Below are positions 44,165-56,797 of a DNA stretch of 64,000 bases, in pieces. The stretch covers positions 310,001 through 374,000 of the forward strand of contig NZ_AGBX01000007.1 of assembly GCF_000225825.1 (NCBI RefSeq), read 5' to 3'. The notes under the pieces are model-generated. The model saw only the letters and a program-made list of their open reading frames with translations, was not told the DNA's origin and made no database searches. The translations under genes and the position numbers were made by a program. Each line of letters begins with the position of its first letter. The stretch's first letter is position 1. Source of the DNA: Brachybacterium squillarum M-6-3 (GTDB lineage Bacteria; Actinomycetota; Actinomycetes; Actinomycetales; Dermabacteraceae).

Positions 44165-45060
44165 CGCCCCTCGACCTGCTGACCTCCGACGTCCTGCGCT
44201 ACCCGCTGATGATCGCGGTGCTGATCGGCCTGACCGCGCCCGTCGTCGGCACCTACCTGGTGCAGAAGAAGCTGTCCCTGCTGGGCGACGGCCTCGGCCA
44301 CGTGGCCCTCACCGGTGTCGCCGTCGGCTGGCTGGTGGGCGCCTGGATGGCCGCCACCCCGGCGGACCTGCTGGCGATCCCCGGCGCCCTGGTGGCCTCC
44401 GTGATCGGCGCCCTGGCCATCGAATGGGTGCGGGAGTTCGGCCATACCAGCCGCGACGTGGCACTCGCGATCCTGTTCTACGGCGGCATCGCCGGCGGTG
44501 TGGTGATCATCCAGCTCGCCGGCGGCACCTCCCAGAACCTGATGGGCTACCTCTTCGGCTCCCTGTCCACCGTCACCCGCCCCGACGTGGTCATCGCGGT
44601 GGTGCTCGCCGTGGTGGTGCTCGGCATCGGACTGGGCCTGTCCGGCCTGCTGGCCGCCGTCACCGGCGACGAGGACTACGCCCGCGCCGCCGGCCTGCCG
44701 GTGCGCACCGTGAACGTGCTGATCGCGATCATGGCCGCGCTGACCGTGACCCTGTCGATGCGGATCGTCGGCGCACTGATGGTGTCCGCCCTGATGATCG
44801 TGCCGGTCGCCGCCGCGCAGACCGTCGTGGTGGGCTTCGCCCGCACCATGCGCACGGCGATGGCCATCGCCGTGGTCTGCGCCCTCGGCGGGCTGCTGAT
44901 CACCGTCTACGTCGACCTGCCTCCGGGCGGCGTGATCGTGCTGCTGACCATCGGCGTCTACGTGCTCGGACTGGTCACCAAGGCCGTGACGGGGCGTGTG
45001 CGCAGGAAGGACCCGGCTGCTACCGCCGCTGCCGCCGCCCCGGAGCACGTCGGCGCCTGA
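44161..45060 (+). CDS. znuB: Zinc ABC transporter permease
   Basis: Membrane channel of the zinc importer, 299 aa with about eight hydrophobic helices. Motifs of the ABC-3 family: APVVGTYLVQKKLSLLGDGLGHVALTGVAVG and GLSGLLAAVTGDEDYARAAGLPVR. ATG overlaps the znuC stop (ATGA). Confidence 0.94.
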   Translation: MTPLDLLTSDVLRYPLMIAVLIGLTAPVVGTYLVQKKLSLLGDGLGHVALTGVAVGWLVGAWMAATPADLLAIPGALVASVIGALAIEWVREFGHTSRDVALAILFYGGIAGGVVIIQLAGGTSQNLMGYLFGSLSTVTRPDVVIAVVLAVVVLGIGLGLSGLLAAVTGDEDYARAAGLPVRTVNVLIAIMAALTVTLSMRIVGALMVSALMIVPVAAAQTVVVGFARTMRTAMAIAVVCALGGLLITVYVDLPPGGVIVLLTIGVYVLGLVTKAVTGRVRRKDPAATAAAAAPEHVGA

Positions 45061-45116
45061 GTCCGCCGGGTCACACCGACCGCCGACGGCCCCGCGCGAT
45101 GAGGGAGAATCGACAG

Positions 45117-45527
45117 ATGCAACGCACCACCCGCCAGCGCACCGCCCTGCTGGACGCGCTGGAGCGGCAGGACGACTTCCGCAGCGCCCAGCAGATCCAC
45201 GAGCAGCTCCGCGCCGACGGGGAGACCGTGGGCCTCGCGACCGTGTACCGCAACCTGCAGTCCCTCGCCCAGTCGGGCGGGGTGGACGTGCTGGTGGCCG
45301 ACGACGGCGAGTCCCTGTACCGCCAGTGCGCCGATTCCGGGCACCACCACCACCTGGTGTGCCGCGAGTGCGGCCGCACCGTCGAGTTCCTGGCCCCCGA
45401 GCTGGAGGCCGCGATGACGGCGATCGCCGCCGATCACGGCTTCACCGACCTGGACCACACCCTCGAGGTGTTCGGCCTGTGCCCCGAGCACGGCGGCGCG
45501 AGCCCGGAGGCGGGCCGCTCGCGATGA
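45117..45527 (+). CDS. zur: Fur family regulator, probably Zur
   Basis: Zinc-sensing repressor, 136 aa. Winged helix: RTTRQRTALLDALERQDDFRSAQ, then GLATVYRNLQSLA. Metal sites: HHHHLVCRECGRTVEF and GLCPEHGG. Its place after znuABC makes Zur much more likely than Fur. It may repress its own operon through the box before znuA. GAGGGAG ribosome site upstream of the ATG; a 56-base gap follows znuB. Confidence 0.9.
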   Translation: MQRTTRQRTALLDALERQDDFRSAQQIHEQLRADGETVGLATVYRNLQSLAQSGGVDVLVADDGESLYRQCADSGHHHHLVCRECGRTVEFLAPELEAAMTAIAADHGFTDLDHTLEVFGLCPEHGGASPEAGRSR

Positions 45528-46030
45528 TGGACTGGGTGCAGTCGCTCCCCCTGCTGGCGGCGGCGGGCTTCCTGTACCTGGTGATCCTGCTGCGCGCCGG
45601 CGGCACCTACGCCCTGGGGCGCGGCGCCCGCAAGGCGGCCGACCGCGGCCGCGTGGCCGCGCTGCTGGAACGTCCCCGGGTGCGCGGGGCCACGGACCTT
45701 GTGAACCGCTGGGGCGCCCCCGTGGTGGCGCTGAGCTTCCTCACCGTCGGCTTCCAGACCGCCGCGAACGCCGCCGCGGGCCTGACCGGGATGCCGCTGC
45801 GCCGCTACCTGCCGGCCCTCGCCATCGGCGGCCTGGCCTGGGCGATCATCTACGCGACGGTGGGCCTGGTGGTGGTGCTGGGTTGGCTGGAGCTGTTCTG
45901 GCGCTCCCCCTGGGCGGCCGTCGCCGTGCTCGCCCTGGTGGCCGTGATCGTGGCGCTGCTGGTGCTCAGGCGGAGGTGGGGGCGTCGATCGCCCCGCCGT
46001 AGCGACGATCCCGTCGCGCGTACTCGGTGA
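45524..46030 (+). CDS. DedA-like (VTT domain) membrane protein
   Basis: A 168-aa membrane protein with about four hydrophobic segments. The centre ([47 protein letters not shown]) matches the VTT/DedA domain, whose members move undecaprenyl phosphate or phospholipids across the membrane. ATG overlaps the zur stop. Its 3' end runs 65 bases into the convergent uppS gene, in an arginine-rich tail ([20 protein letters not shown]). Being next to uppS, the maker of undecaprenyl diphosphate, fits such a role. Confidence 0.78.
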   Translation: MMDWVQSLPLLAAAGFLYLVILLRAGGTYALGRGARKAADRGRVAALLERPRVRGATDLVNRWGAPVVALSFLTVGFQTAANAAAGLTGMPLRRYLPALAIGGLAWAIIYATVGLVVVLGWLELFWRSPWAAVAVLALVAVIVALLVLRRRWGRRSPRRSDDPVARTR

Positions 46031-46742
46031 TCGCCCGCCACAGCACCACCCGGTCCACGTCGGGCCACAGCTCCGGGACGAACACCAGCTCCGCGTAGGC
46101 CGACTGCCACAGCAGGAAGTTGGAGGTGCGCTGCTCGCCGCTGGTGCGCAGGAACAGGTCCACATCGGGCATGTCCGGGTCGATGAGGTGCCGGGCGAGA
46201 GTCTTCTCGCTGATGCCGCGGCCGCTGATCCGTCCCCTCCGCGCCTGGTCGGCGATCTCGCGGACCGCGTCGACGATCTCGGCACGGCCGCCGTAGTTCA
46301 CGCACATGTACAGGGTCATGCGGGTGTTGCCGGCGGTGAGGCGCTCGGCCTCCTGCAGCTCCTTGATCACCGAGCCCCAGAGCCGCTGCTCGCGACCGAT
46401 CCACACGATGCGCACGCCCCAGGAGTTCAGGGTGTCCCGCTGGCGGCGCAGCACGTTGCGGGAGAAGCCCATCAGGAAGCGCACCTCCTCCGGGGAGCGC
46501 TTCCAGTTCTCGGTGGAGAAGGCGTAGGCGGAGAGGTGGGTGACGCCGATCTGCAGCGCCCCGGCGACGACGTCCAGCAGGGCCGCCTCCCCCGCCTCGT
46601 GCCCGGCGGTGCGCGGGAGCCCGCGCTGGTTGGCCCAGCGGCCGTTGCCGTCCATCACCACGGCCACGTGCGCGGGGATCACGGGGGCCGGCAGCTCGGG
46701 GGGCTGCGCCCCGCTGGGGTGCGCGAAGGGCTCGTCGGGCAT
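45966..46742 (-). CDS. uppS: Isoprenyl (undecaprenyl-type) diphosphate synthase
   Basis: Cis-prenyltransferase, 258 aa, that makes the lipid carrier for cell wall synthesis. Motifs: [20 protein letters not shown] (catalytic Asp), [29 protein letters not shown] and the C-terminal [27 protein letters not shown] start with GGGAGG upstream region. Last 65 bases overlap the DedA-like gene tail to tail. Follows recO by 29 bases on the same strand. Confidence 0.94.
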   Translation of the reverse strand: MPDEPFAHPSGAQPPELPAPVIPAHVAVVMDGNGRWANQRGLPRTAGHEAGEAALLDVVAGALQIGVTHLSAYAFSTENWKRSPEEVRFLMGFSRNVLRRQRDTLNSWGVRIVWIGREQRLWGSVIKELQEAERLTAGNTRMTLYMCVNYGGRAEIVDAVREIADQARRGRISGRGISEKTLARHLIDPDMPDVDLFLRTSGEQRTSNFLLWQSAYAELVFVPELWPDVDRVVLWRAITEYARRDRRYGGAIDAPTSA

Positions 46743-46771
46743 GGGGACCTCCGGGAGGGGACGGGAGCGGC

Positions 46772-47503
46772 TCAGCGCTCGACGTAGCTCAGCGAGCGTA
46801 CCGAGCGCTCCAGGTGCCAGGTGACGGAGTCGGCGATGATCCGTCCGGCCTCCTGCATGACGGTGGACTCGGCCTCCAGGGCGCTGTCCCAGTCCCCGGC
46901 CAGCAGGAAGATCATGTGCTCGACGGCGGCCTGGCGGATCGCGACCGCGCCGGGACGCCGGCACGAGGTGCAGACCAGGCCGCCCGCACGGATGTCCAGG
47001 GCGTGGTGGGGGCCGGGGGCGCCGCAGGTGGCACAGACCTGCAGCTCCGGGGCCCAGCCCGAGAGGGCGAGGGTGCGGATGAGGAAGGCGTCCAGCACCA
47101 GCGCGGCGGGGATGCGGCCCGCGGCGAGGGTGCGCATCGCGCCGATCAGCAGCAGGAATCCGCGCTGGGAGGGCTCGGTGGCCTCGTCGGTGAGCCGCTC
47201 GGTGGTCTCCAGCATGGCGCTGGCGGCGGTGAAGCGGTCGTAGTCGGCGCTGATGGGCGCCGCGAAGGTCTCGATGGTCACCACCTGGGTGACGGTGTGC
47301 AGGGTGCGACCGGTGTGCAGCTGCACATCGACCAGGCCGAAGGGCTCCAGGCGGGCGCCGAAGCGGCTGCCGGTGCGGCGCACGCCATTGGCGACGGCGC
47401 GGACCTTTCCGTGGCGTCGGGTGAGCAGCGTGATGATGCGATCCGCCTCACCCAGGGGGTGGGTGCGCAGCACGATCGCGTCGTCCCGGTAGAGCTTCTG
47501 CAT
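46772..47503 (-). CDS. recO: DNA repair protein RecO
   Basis: Recombination mediator that helps RecA load, with RecR; 243 aa. OB-fold N-terminus [24 protein letters not shown], then a helical region with a zinc-finger of four cysteines ([10 protein letters not shown] and [11 protein letters not shown]). Forms a recO-uppS unit, an order seen in many actinobacteria. Confidence 0.93.
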   Translation of the reverse strand: MQKLYRDDAIVLRTHPLGEADRIITLLTRRHGKVRAVANGVRRTGSRFGARLEPFGLVDVQLHTGRTLHTVTQVVTIETFAAPISADYDRFTAASAMLETTERLTDEATEPSQRGFLLLIGAMRTLAAGRIPAALVLDAFLIRTLALSGWAPELQVCATCGAPGPHHALDIRAGGLVCTSCRRPGAVAIRQAAVEHMIFLLAGDWDSALEAESTVMQEAGRIIADSVTWHLERSVRSLSYVER

Positions 47504-47638
47504 GGTCCTCCGAGACTACGCGAGACCGCGCGCGCGGACGTCACGGGGCCCCGATCCCTCACGGGGTGTCGACCGGGAGGTCCATCACGTCCCGTTTCGC
47601 GCAATGAGCGGGCATGATGGGCGCGCACGCATTCGCCC

Positions 47639-47659
47639 GCGGGGGCCTTCGGCCCCCGC
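47639..47659 (+). promoter_or_regulatory. Hairpin in the leader of the EcsC-like gene
   Basis: A 9-base GC stem with a TTC loop ends about 20 bases before the start codon and just before the AGGAG ribosome site. No U-tract; it may tune translation or be incidental. Confidence 0.35.
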
Positions 47660-47679
47660 CCGCCACAGGAGCAGCACCG

Positions 47680-48387
47680 ATGGGGATCTGGAACATCATC
47701 CGCCGTGACGAGGACGATCAGGGCACCACCCGCGACGCGATGCAGGCCGCCCGGAAGGGCGAGCAGGACGAGGGCGCTCTCCAGCGCCTGGTCGAGAAGA
47801 TCCGCGACCTGGGTATCGACGGCACGATCGGCTACGCCTCCGCCGCCAAGGCCGCCGACCACGCCCGCCGCGGCCGGGCCAAGAAGCGCCCCGAGAAGGC
47901 CGTCAAGCGTCTGATCCGCTCGCACCGCCGCGGCGTCACCGTGGGCGGCTTCCTCACCGGCCTGGGCGGCTTCATCACCCTGCCGGTGCTGCTGCCCACC
48001 AACGTGCTCGAGTTCTACGTGCAGTCCACCCGCATGGTCGCGGGCATCGCCGCCGTGCGCGGCTACGACCTGGACGACCCGGAGATCCGCACCCGCATCA
48101 TGGCCACCCTGATGGCCGAGGAGTCCGGCGAGCTGCTCTCCAGCGTGGGTCTGGGCCCGGTCGCCGGCGCCGCCTCCCGCGCGGTCGCCGGGCAGCTGCC
48201 CTCCTCGATGACCTCCGAGGTGCTCTCCGCCTTCGGCAGCCGGATCCTGCGCAAGTTCGGCCTGCGCTCGGCGCGGCTGTTCGGCAAGGCCGTCCCGGGC
48301 CTCGGCGCCGTCCTCGGCGCCTGGGCGGACCGTCGCCAGCTGAACAAGATCGCGAAGGCCGCCCGGGAGGGCTTCCCGGCGCGCTGA
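47680..48387 (+). CDS. EcsC-like protein
   Basis: A 235-aa protein that resembles the EcsC family (linked in Bacillus to an ABC exporter and secretion, function unresolved). Basic N-terminal half (HARRGRAKKRPEKAVKRLIRSHRR) then hydrophobic GGFLTGLGGFITLPVLLPTNVLEFYVQSTRMVAGIAAVRGYDLDDPEIRTRI, which is the family core. No ecsA/ecsB partners are adjacent. ATG at 47680 has AGGAGCAG upstream. Confidence 0.75.
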   Translation: MGIWNIIRRDEDDQGTTRDAMQAARKGEQDEGALQRLVEKIRDLGIDGTIGYASAAKAADHARRGRAKKRPEKAVKRLIRSHRRGVTVGGFLTGLGGFITLPVLLPTNVLEFYVQSTRMVAGIAAVRGYDLDDPEIRTRIMATLMAEESGELLSSVGLGPVAGAASRAVAGQLPSSMTSEVLSAFGSRILRKFGLRSARLFGKAVPGLGAVLGAWADRRQLNKIAKAAREGFPAR

Positions 48388-48400
48388 TCCGCGACCCTCG

Positions 48401-48434
48401 ACGCGCCCGCCCGGATCCGTCCGGGCGGGCGCGT
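48401..48434. terminator. Bidirectional terminator between the EcsC-like and LysR genes
   Basis: A perfect 15-base stem (48401-48415 with 48420-48434) and 4-base loop lies between two convergent 3' ends. Confidence 0.85.
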
Positions 48435-48445
48435 CCGCGTTCGGC

Positions 48446-49372
48446 TCAGGGCTCCAGCCGTTCCATCGGCGGGAGGCCCGCGACGTCCCCGGCGGCCTCC
48501 AGCAGGGCCGCGCGGAAGGCGAGCAGGGCCGGGTGCTGGGCGGAGCCCGCGCGGGCCGCGGTGAACAGCTGCCGGGCGGGATCGCCGGGCAGGCGCAGCA
48601 CGCGGGTGCCGGCCAGGTGCTCGGCGGCGATCAATCCGGGCACGAAGGCGGCGGCGTGGCCGGAGCGGACCAGGTGCACCTGCAGCAGCGGGTCCGGGGT
48701 GTCGAAGCGCACCCAGGGTTCCACGCCGTGCTCTCGCAGCAGGGTGCGCTCCCAGGCGCCGGTACGGGTGGTCTCCGGGTCCAGCGCCCAGGGCACCTGC
48801 GCGAGGTCCGCGAGGGAGCGAGGATGGGACCAGGGGGCGTGCGCGGGCAGCACCAGCAGCAGGTCGTCGGTCAGCAGCGCCTCCCGGTCGGTGCCGCGGC
48901 GCACCACCTGTGCCCCGCCGGGGTAGTCCTCCCCCAGGATCACGTCGACGTGATGGGCCAGCAGGCTCTCGTAGGCCTCGTCCACCTCCCGCTGGGAGAT
49001 CTCGATCCGCAGGTCCGGGTGACGCTGCTCGAGCACGTCCACCATGCGCGGGGCCAACACGATGAGCGGCGTCTGGAAGGAGGCGATGCGCAGCACCCGC
49101 TCCGCCGGGTCCCCGGGGCCGGCCAGCTCGGCGCGGGCGGTCTCGGCCAGGGCCAGCATCTCCTCGGCCCGACGGGCCAGCCGCTCCCCCGCGTCGGTCA
49201 GCACCACCCGCCGCCCCACCTGCTGATACAGGGTGGCGCGGACCTCCCGCTGGAGCTGGCCGAGCTGCTGGGAGACCGCCGAGGTGGACAGGATCCGCGC
49301 CTCCGCGACCGCCGCCATGGTGCCGAGCCGTCGCAGGTCCACCAGCAGCTGCAGGCGGGGCAGGTTCAGCAC
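48446..49372 (-). CDS. LysR family regulator
   Basis: A 308-aa LysR protein. DNA-binding domain: LNLPRLQLLVDLRRLGTMAAVAEARILSTSAVSQQLGQLQ, followed by a substrate-binding domain (VDVILGEDYPGGAQ; LLLVLPAHAPW). ArgP/IciA-like export regulators share this form. It is divergent from an EamA-type exporter, its probable target. GTG start at 49372; much longer upstream frame is a shadow of the exporter gene. Confidence 0.88.
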   Translation of the reverse strand: MLNLPRLQLLVDLRRLGTMAAVAEARILSTSAVSQQLGQLQREVRATLYQQVGRRVVLTDAGERLARRAEEMLALAETARAELAGPGDPAERVLRIASFQTPLIVLAPRMVDVLEQRHPDLRIEISQREVDEAYESLLAHHVDVILGEDYPGGAQVVRRGTDREALLTDDLLLVLPAHAPWSHPRSLADLAQVPWALDPETTRTGAWERTLLREHGVEPWVRFDTPDPLLQVHLVRSGHAAAFVPGLIAAEHLAGTRVLRLPGDPARQLFTAARAGSAQHPALLAFRAALLEAAGDVAGLPPMERLEP

Positions 49373-49427
49373 GACGGCTCCGATCGCTCGACGGGGACGG
49401 GCCCGGCACGGACCGTCCAGCTCTGCT

Positions 49428-49445
49428 TGATGGTAGCGGCCATCA
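49428..49445. promoter_or_regulatory. Inverted repeat between the LysR and exporter genes
   Basis: TGATGG-N6-CCATCA lies in the middle of the 117-base divergent gap, an expected place and shape for a LysR binding site. Confidence 0.4.
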
Positions 49446-49489
49446 TCGTGTGGTGGACCGGGAGGGACCCGGGGCCGCAGGCTGAGGGC

Positions 49490-50584
49490 ATGACCGCACG
49501 TCCCGCCCTGCCCTCCGCCGACTCCACCGGTGCCGCCGCCCGCGCGGTCCCGGTCCTGTTCGTGCTGGGCTCCTGCATCTCCCTGCAGTTCGGGGCGGCC
49601 CTGGCCACGCAGCTGTTCCCGGCCCTCGGCTCCTGGGGCACCACCACCCTGCGCCTGGGCCTGGCCGCCGTGGTGCTGCTGGCCATCGTGCGGCCCCGCG
49701 TCTCCCGGCTGGACCGCACCCGGTGGCTGGCCATCCTCGCTTTCGGCGGCGCGATCGGCCTGATGAACGGCTCCTTCTACGCTGCCATCGAGCGGATCCC
49801 GCTGGGCACCGCGGTGGCGATCGAGTTCCTGGGCCCGCTGGTCGTCGCGGCCGTGCTCTCCACGCGGCGCAGCGATCTGCTGTGGGTCGTCCTCGCCCTG
49901 GCGGGCGTGGGCCTGTTCGGCGTGGAGGAGGCGCTCGGTGCGGCGGACCTGGACCGGCTCGGCGTGCTCTTCGCCCTGGTCGCCGCCGTCTTCTGGGGCC
50001 TGTACATCATCACCAGCGCCCGGGTGGGCCGCCTGGTGCCCGGGCAGGACGGGCTCGCGCTCGCGATGACGGTCGGCGCGCTGGTGGTGCTGCCGCTCGG
50101 GGCGCCCGGCGCGGTGCTCGGCATCACCGATCCGCGCCTGCTGGCCCTGGCGCTCGGCACCGCGGTGCTGGCCTCGGTGCTGCCCTACTCGCTGGAGCTC
50201 GCCGCCCTGCGCCGGGTCCCCCGCCACGTCTTCGGGATCCTGCTGAGCCTGGAGCCCGTGATCGCGCTCGCGGCCGGCGTCGCCCTGCTGGGCCAGGAGG
50301 CCACGGCGCTCCGCATCGTCGCCGCCCTGCTGGTGGTCGGGGCGAGCGTGGGCGTCACGCTCACCGCCCGCGGCGCCGCCGAGGACCCCTCGCGCCCGCA
50401 GCACCTGGAGGAGGGCGCCGGGGAGCTGCCGATCGCCACCCATGCGACCGCCACCGGCGAGATCGCGGTGCTCACCGAGGAGGAGCTGCGGCAGGTCACG
50501 GCAGCGGAGTCGGAGGAGCCGGCTCCCGGGGGCCCCGGCCATGACGCGGAGCGAGTGAGCCGGGAGCGGTCGGCGCTGCGGTGA
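49490..50584 (+). CDS. EamA/DMT superfamily exporter (RhtA-like)
   Basis: Inner-membrane transporter of 364 aa with about ten hydrophobic helices in two EamA repeats (LQFGAALATQLFPALGSWGTTTLRL; ERIPLGTAVAIEFLGPLVVA; VPRHVFGILLSLEPVIALAAG). The pattern resembles RhtA, the threonine/homoserine exporter. A hydrophilic tail of about 70 residues follows the last helix. Its 3' end overlaps the SDR remnant by 89 bases. Start ATG with GAGGG upstream. Confidence 0.83.
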   Translation: MTARPALPSADSTGAAARAVPVLFVLGSCISLQFGAALATQLFPALGSWGTTTLRLGLAAVVLLAIVRPRVSRLDRTRWLAILAFGGAIGLMNGSFYAAIERIPLGTAVAIEFLGPLVVAAVLSTRRSDLLWVVLALAGVGLFGVEEALGAADLDRLGVLFALVAAVFWGLYIITSARVGRLVPGQDGLALAMTVGALVVLPLGAPGAVLGITDPRLLALALGTAVLASVLPYSLELAALRRVPRHVFGILLSLEPVIALAAGVALLGQEATALRIVAALLVVGASVGVTLTARGAAEDPSRPQHLEEGAGELPIATHATATGEIAVLTEEELRQVTAAESEEPAPGGPGHDAERVSRERSALR

Positions 50585-51190
50585 ACAGGGCGCGGTGCAG
50601 CATGCGCCGCGCTGCGGGGTCCGTGCCGGCGCCCGGGTAGCCGGCGCTCGCGGCGACCGCCATCGGCAGGGCCAGCATCACCTCCCGCGTCGTCACCCCC
50701 GGGTGGACGGCCCCGGCGGCGCTCGCCACCGGCGGGATCATCTGCAGGAAGGGGCCGAGGCGCTGCCCCGCCAGCTCGGAACGCAGGGAGCCCTCGATGC
50801 CGGTGGCGGTGGGGCCGGGCGCCACCGCGTTCACGCGGATCCCGTCGGCGCGGTAGAAGAAGGCGGCGTGCTCGGTCAGGCCCACCACGCCGTGCTCGGA
50901 GACGGTGTAGGCGGCGCCGGCGGCGTTGCCGCGCAGCGCGGCCTCGGAGGCGACGTTGACGACCGCCCCGCCGCCGGTCTCCCGCATCCGGCCGATCACG
51001 GCGCGGCTGAGGCGGAAGACGGCCCCGAGGTTCACCCCGAGCACCCGCTCCCAGAGCGCGTCATCGGTCTCGTGCAGCGGCACCATGCCGTCCATGATCC
51101 CGGCGATGTTGGCGAGGCCGTCGATGCGGTCCCCCGCGGCCTCGAGCACGGAGGCGAGACCCTCCTCGGCGGTGAGGTCCGCGGCCCCGG
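50496..51190 (-). pseudogene. 5'-truncated short-chain dehydrogenase/reductase remnant
   Basis: The frame reads as an SDR from its third strand on: ADLTAEEG, GLANIAGIMDG, VLGVNLGAVFRLSRAVIGRM, GGAVVNVASEAALRG, the catalytic YTVSEH (Lys replaced by His position; usual YxxxK) and IRVNAVAPGPTATG. The N-terminal nucleotide-binding TGxxxGIG segment is missing, cut exactly where the leuA terminator begins. The C-terminus also departs from the family. Only a GTG at 51149 could start it. I consider it a decayed gene. Confidence 0.65.
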
Positions 51191-51215
51191 AGCAGCGTCT
51201 GCTCCGGGGCCGCGG
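51179..51215 (-). terminator. leuA terminator
   Basis: A perfect 17-base stem (51179-51195 with 51199-51215) with a 3-base loop, 20 bases after the leuA stop. One arm overlaps the beginning of the SDR remnant. Confidence 0.85.
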
Positions 51216-51234
51216 GGGCGGTCTCGTCAGGCGC

Positions 51235-54663
<3,429 letters not shown>

Positions 54664-54667
<4 letters not shown>

Positions 54668-55728
54668 CGGGGGGTGTCCTTCCCGGGGGTGCGGCGGCGG
54701 GCCTCGCGGTTGCCGCCGGGACCCACCTCCCAGCGGCCGTAGGCCTCGACGATGTCGCTCACCAGGCGGTGGCGGACCACGTCGCGCGGCGAGAGGTGGC
54801 AGAAGGAGATGTCCTCGATGCCGGTCAGCACGTCCTCGACCACGCGCAGGCCGGAGCGCTGCCCGCCGGGCAGGTCCACCTGGGTGACGTCGCCGGTGAC
54901 GACCATGGTCGAGTTGAAGCCGAGGCGGGTGAGGAACATCTTCATCTGCTCGGGGGTGGTGTTCTGCGCCTCGTCCAGGATGATGAAGGCGTCGTTCAGG
55001 GTGCGGCCGCGCATGTACGCCAGGGGCGCCACCTCGATGGTGCCGGCGCCCATCAGCCGCGGGATCGACTCGGGGTCGAGCATGTCGTGCAGCGCGTCGT
55101 ACAGCGGCCGCAGGTACGGGTCGATCTTCTCGTTCAGCCCGCCGGGCAGGAAGCCCAGCCGCTCCCCCGCCTCCACGGCGGGACGGGTCAGGATGATCCG
55201 GTTGATCTCCTGGTTCAGCAGCTTCTGCACCGCCATCGCCACGGCCAGGTAGGTCTTGCCGGTGCCGGCCGGGCCGATGCCGAAGGTGACGGTGGAGGAC
55301 TCGATGGCCTCGATGTAGGAGCGCTGCCCGAGCGTCTTGGGGCGGATGGTGCGGCCGCGCGAGGACAGGATGGTGCGCGAGAGCACCTGCTCGAGCTTCT
55401 GGCCCTGGGCGCGGTCGTCGCCGTAGAGCGCGGCGGCGCGCTGCACGGCCTCCGCGGTGACGGGCTGGCCGGTGGCGGCCATCTCGATCAGGGAGCGCAT
55501 GATGTGCTCGCTGCGGCGCAGGGCCTGCTCGGTGCCGCGCAGGGTCACCTGGTGGCCGCGCACGTGCACGTCGGTGTCGGGGACGACGTCCTCCAGGGCG
55601 GCGAGGGCCTGGTCGTTCTCGCCGAGGACCTGGAAGGGGCTGAGGTGGTCGGGGATCGCGAGGCGCCGCTCGACCACCTCGGGGGTGCGGCCGGGGGCGG
55701 GGGTCACGGAGGGGACGGGTTCGGTCAC
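54664..55728 (-). CDS. phoH: PhoH-like ATPase
   Basis: Cytosolic P-loop NTPase of 354 aa, related to helicases and thought to act in RNA processing with YbeY. Walker A GPAGTGKTYLA near residue 155, ILTRPAVEAGERLGFLPG, Walker B FIILDEAQNTTPEQMK and VTGDVTQVDLP. GTG start overlaps the HIT gene stop (GTGA). Confidence 0.94.
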
Positions 55729-56093
55729 AGTGCTCCTTCGGCGAGCTCTCCGCCCGCGAGGACGTGCGCGTGCACGTGGAAGACGGTCTGCCCGGCGCTC
55801 GCGCCGGTGTTGAAGATCAGGCGGAAGTCACCGCCGCGGGTCCCGGTGAGGCGGCCGGCGACGGTGGTGACGTGGGCCAGCAGCTCCGGATCGGCGGACA
55901 GCTCGCGCACGTCGCGCAGGTGGGTGCGGGGCACCACCAGCAGGTGCACGGGGGCCTGCGGCGAGAGGTCGTGGAAGGCGATCACCTGCTCGTCCTCGTG
56001 GACGCGCTCGGAGGGGATCTCGCCGGCCACGATGCGGCAGAACACGCAGTCCGGATCGGGGTCGCCGGGGGCGGTGGCATCGCTCGGGGTCAT
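55725..56093 (-). CDS. HIT family hydrolase
   Basis: Histidine triad nucleotide-binding protein, 122 aa, hydrolysing adenosine phosphoramidates or similar. Zinc-like pair CVFC near the N-terminus, GEIPSERVHEDEQVIAFHDLSPQAPVHLLVVP, and triad HVHAHVL at the C-terminus. Heads the operon with phoH, ybeY and era, a common actinobacterial order. Confidence 0.92.
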   Translation of the reverse strand: MTPSDATAPGDPDPDCVFCRIVAGEIPSERVHEDEQVIAFHDLSPQAPVHLLVVPRTHLRDVRELSADPELLAHVTTVAGRLTGTRGGDFRLIFNTGASAGQTVFHVHAHVLAGGELAEGAL

Positions 56094-56169
56094 GCCTCGA
56101 TCCTACGGGAGCGACGCACCCCACAGCCGGGGGAGGAACAGCGCGGGGCTGTGAGACGTTGCGCCCATC

Positions 56170-56727
56170 ATGACTTCTCAGAGCACCCCGAGCCGTCTCG
56201 GCATCATCGTCTCCAGCGCCCGCCCGAATCGCATCGCGGACGTCGTCTCCCAGTGGGTGCGGGAGTCCGTCCCGGCCGAGGTGACGATCGACCTGATCGA
56301 CCTGGCCGAGGTGGCGCTGCCCGCCTTCGACGGCTCCGCCGCCCCCAAGTCCGGCGTGGCCCCCGAGTCCGATCACCACCGCGCCTGGGCCGAGCGCATC
56401 GACGCACTGGACGCCGCCGTGATCGTCACCCCGCAGTACAACGGCGCCTACCCGGGCGCGCTGAAGAATGCCATCGACTACCTCTACGCCGAGTGGAGCC
56501 GGCTGCCTGTGCTGCTGGTCGGCTACGGCTGGATGGACGCCTCCGAGGTGCTGGCCCATCTCGAGCCGCTGATGCGGCGCCTGGACGCCGACGTGGTCGA
56601 CGCGATCGGCCTCGGTTTCGGCGAGGACCTCAGCCCCCAGGGCGAGCTGTCCATCCGCGCGGAGAAGGCGGAGGCGCTCACCGCCGGCCTGGCGGCCCTG
56701 CGCGAGCGGCTCCCCGTCTCCGTCTGA
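56170..56727 (+). CDS. NADPH-dependent FMN reductase family protein
   Basis: Flavodoxin-fold oxidoreductase of 185 aa. Phosphate loop IVSSARPNRIADVVSQWV, and the flavin contact VTPQYNGAYPGALKNAIDYL, the hallmark of the ArsH/SsuE/azoreductase group. Likely reduces FMN or quinones with NADPH. Stands alone, divergent from the HIT gene. Confidence 0.88.
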   Translation: MTSQSTPSRLGIIVSSARPNRIADVVSQWVRESVPAEVTIDLIDLAEVALPAFDGSAAPKSGVAPESDHHRAWAERIDALDAAVIVTPQYNGAYPGALKNAIDYLYAEWSRLPVLLVGYGWMDASEVLAHLEPLMRRLDADVVDAIGLGFGEDLSPQGELSIRAEKAEALTAGLAALRERLPVSV

Positions 56728-56745
56728 CGTCCGTCCTGACGCGCG

Positions 56746-56778
56746 AGACCCCGGTGACCACGACGGTCACCGGGGTCT
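56746..56778. terminator. Bidirectional terminator between FMN reductase and rsmE
   Basis: Perfect 14-base stem (56746-56759 with 56765-56778) with 5-base loop between convergent genes. Confidence 0.85.
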
Positions 56779-56797
56779 TCGTCGATCCGGAACGGGA

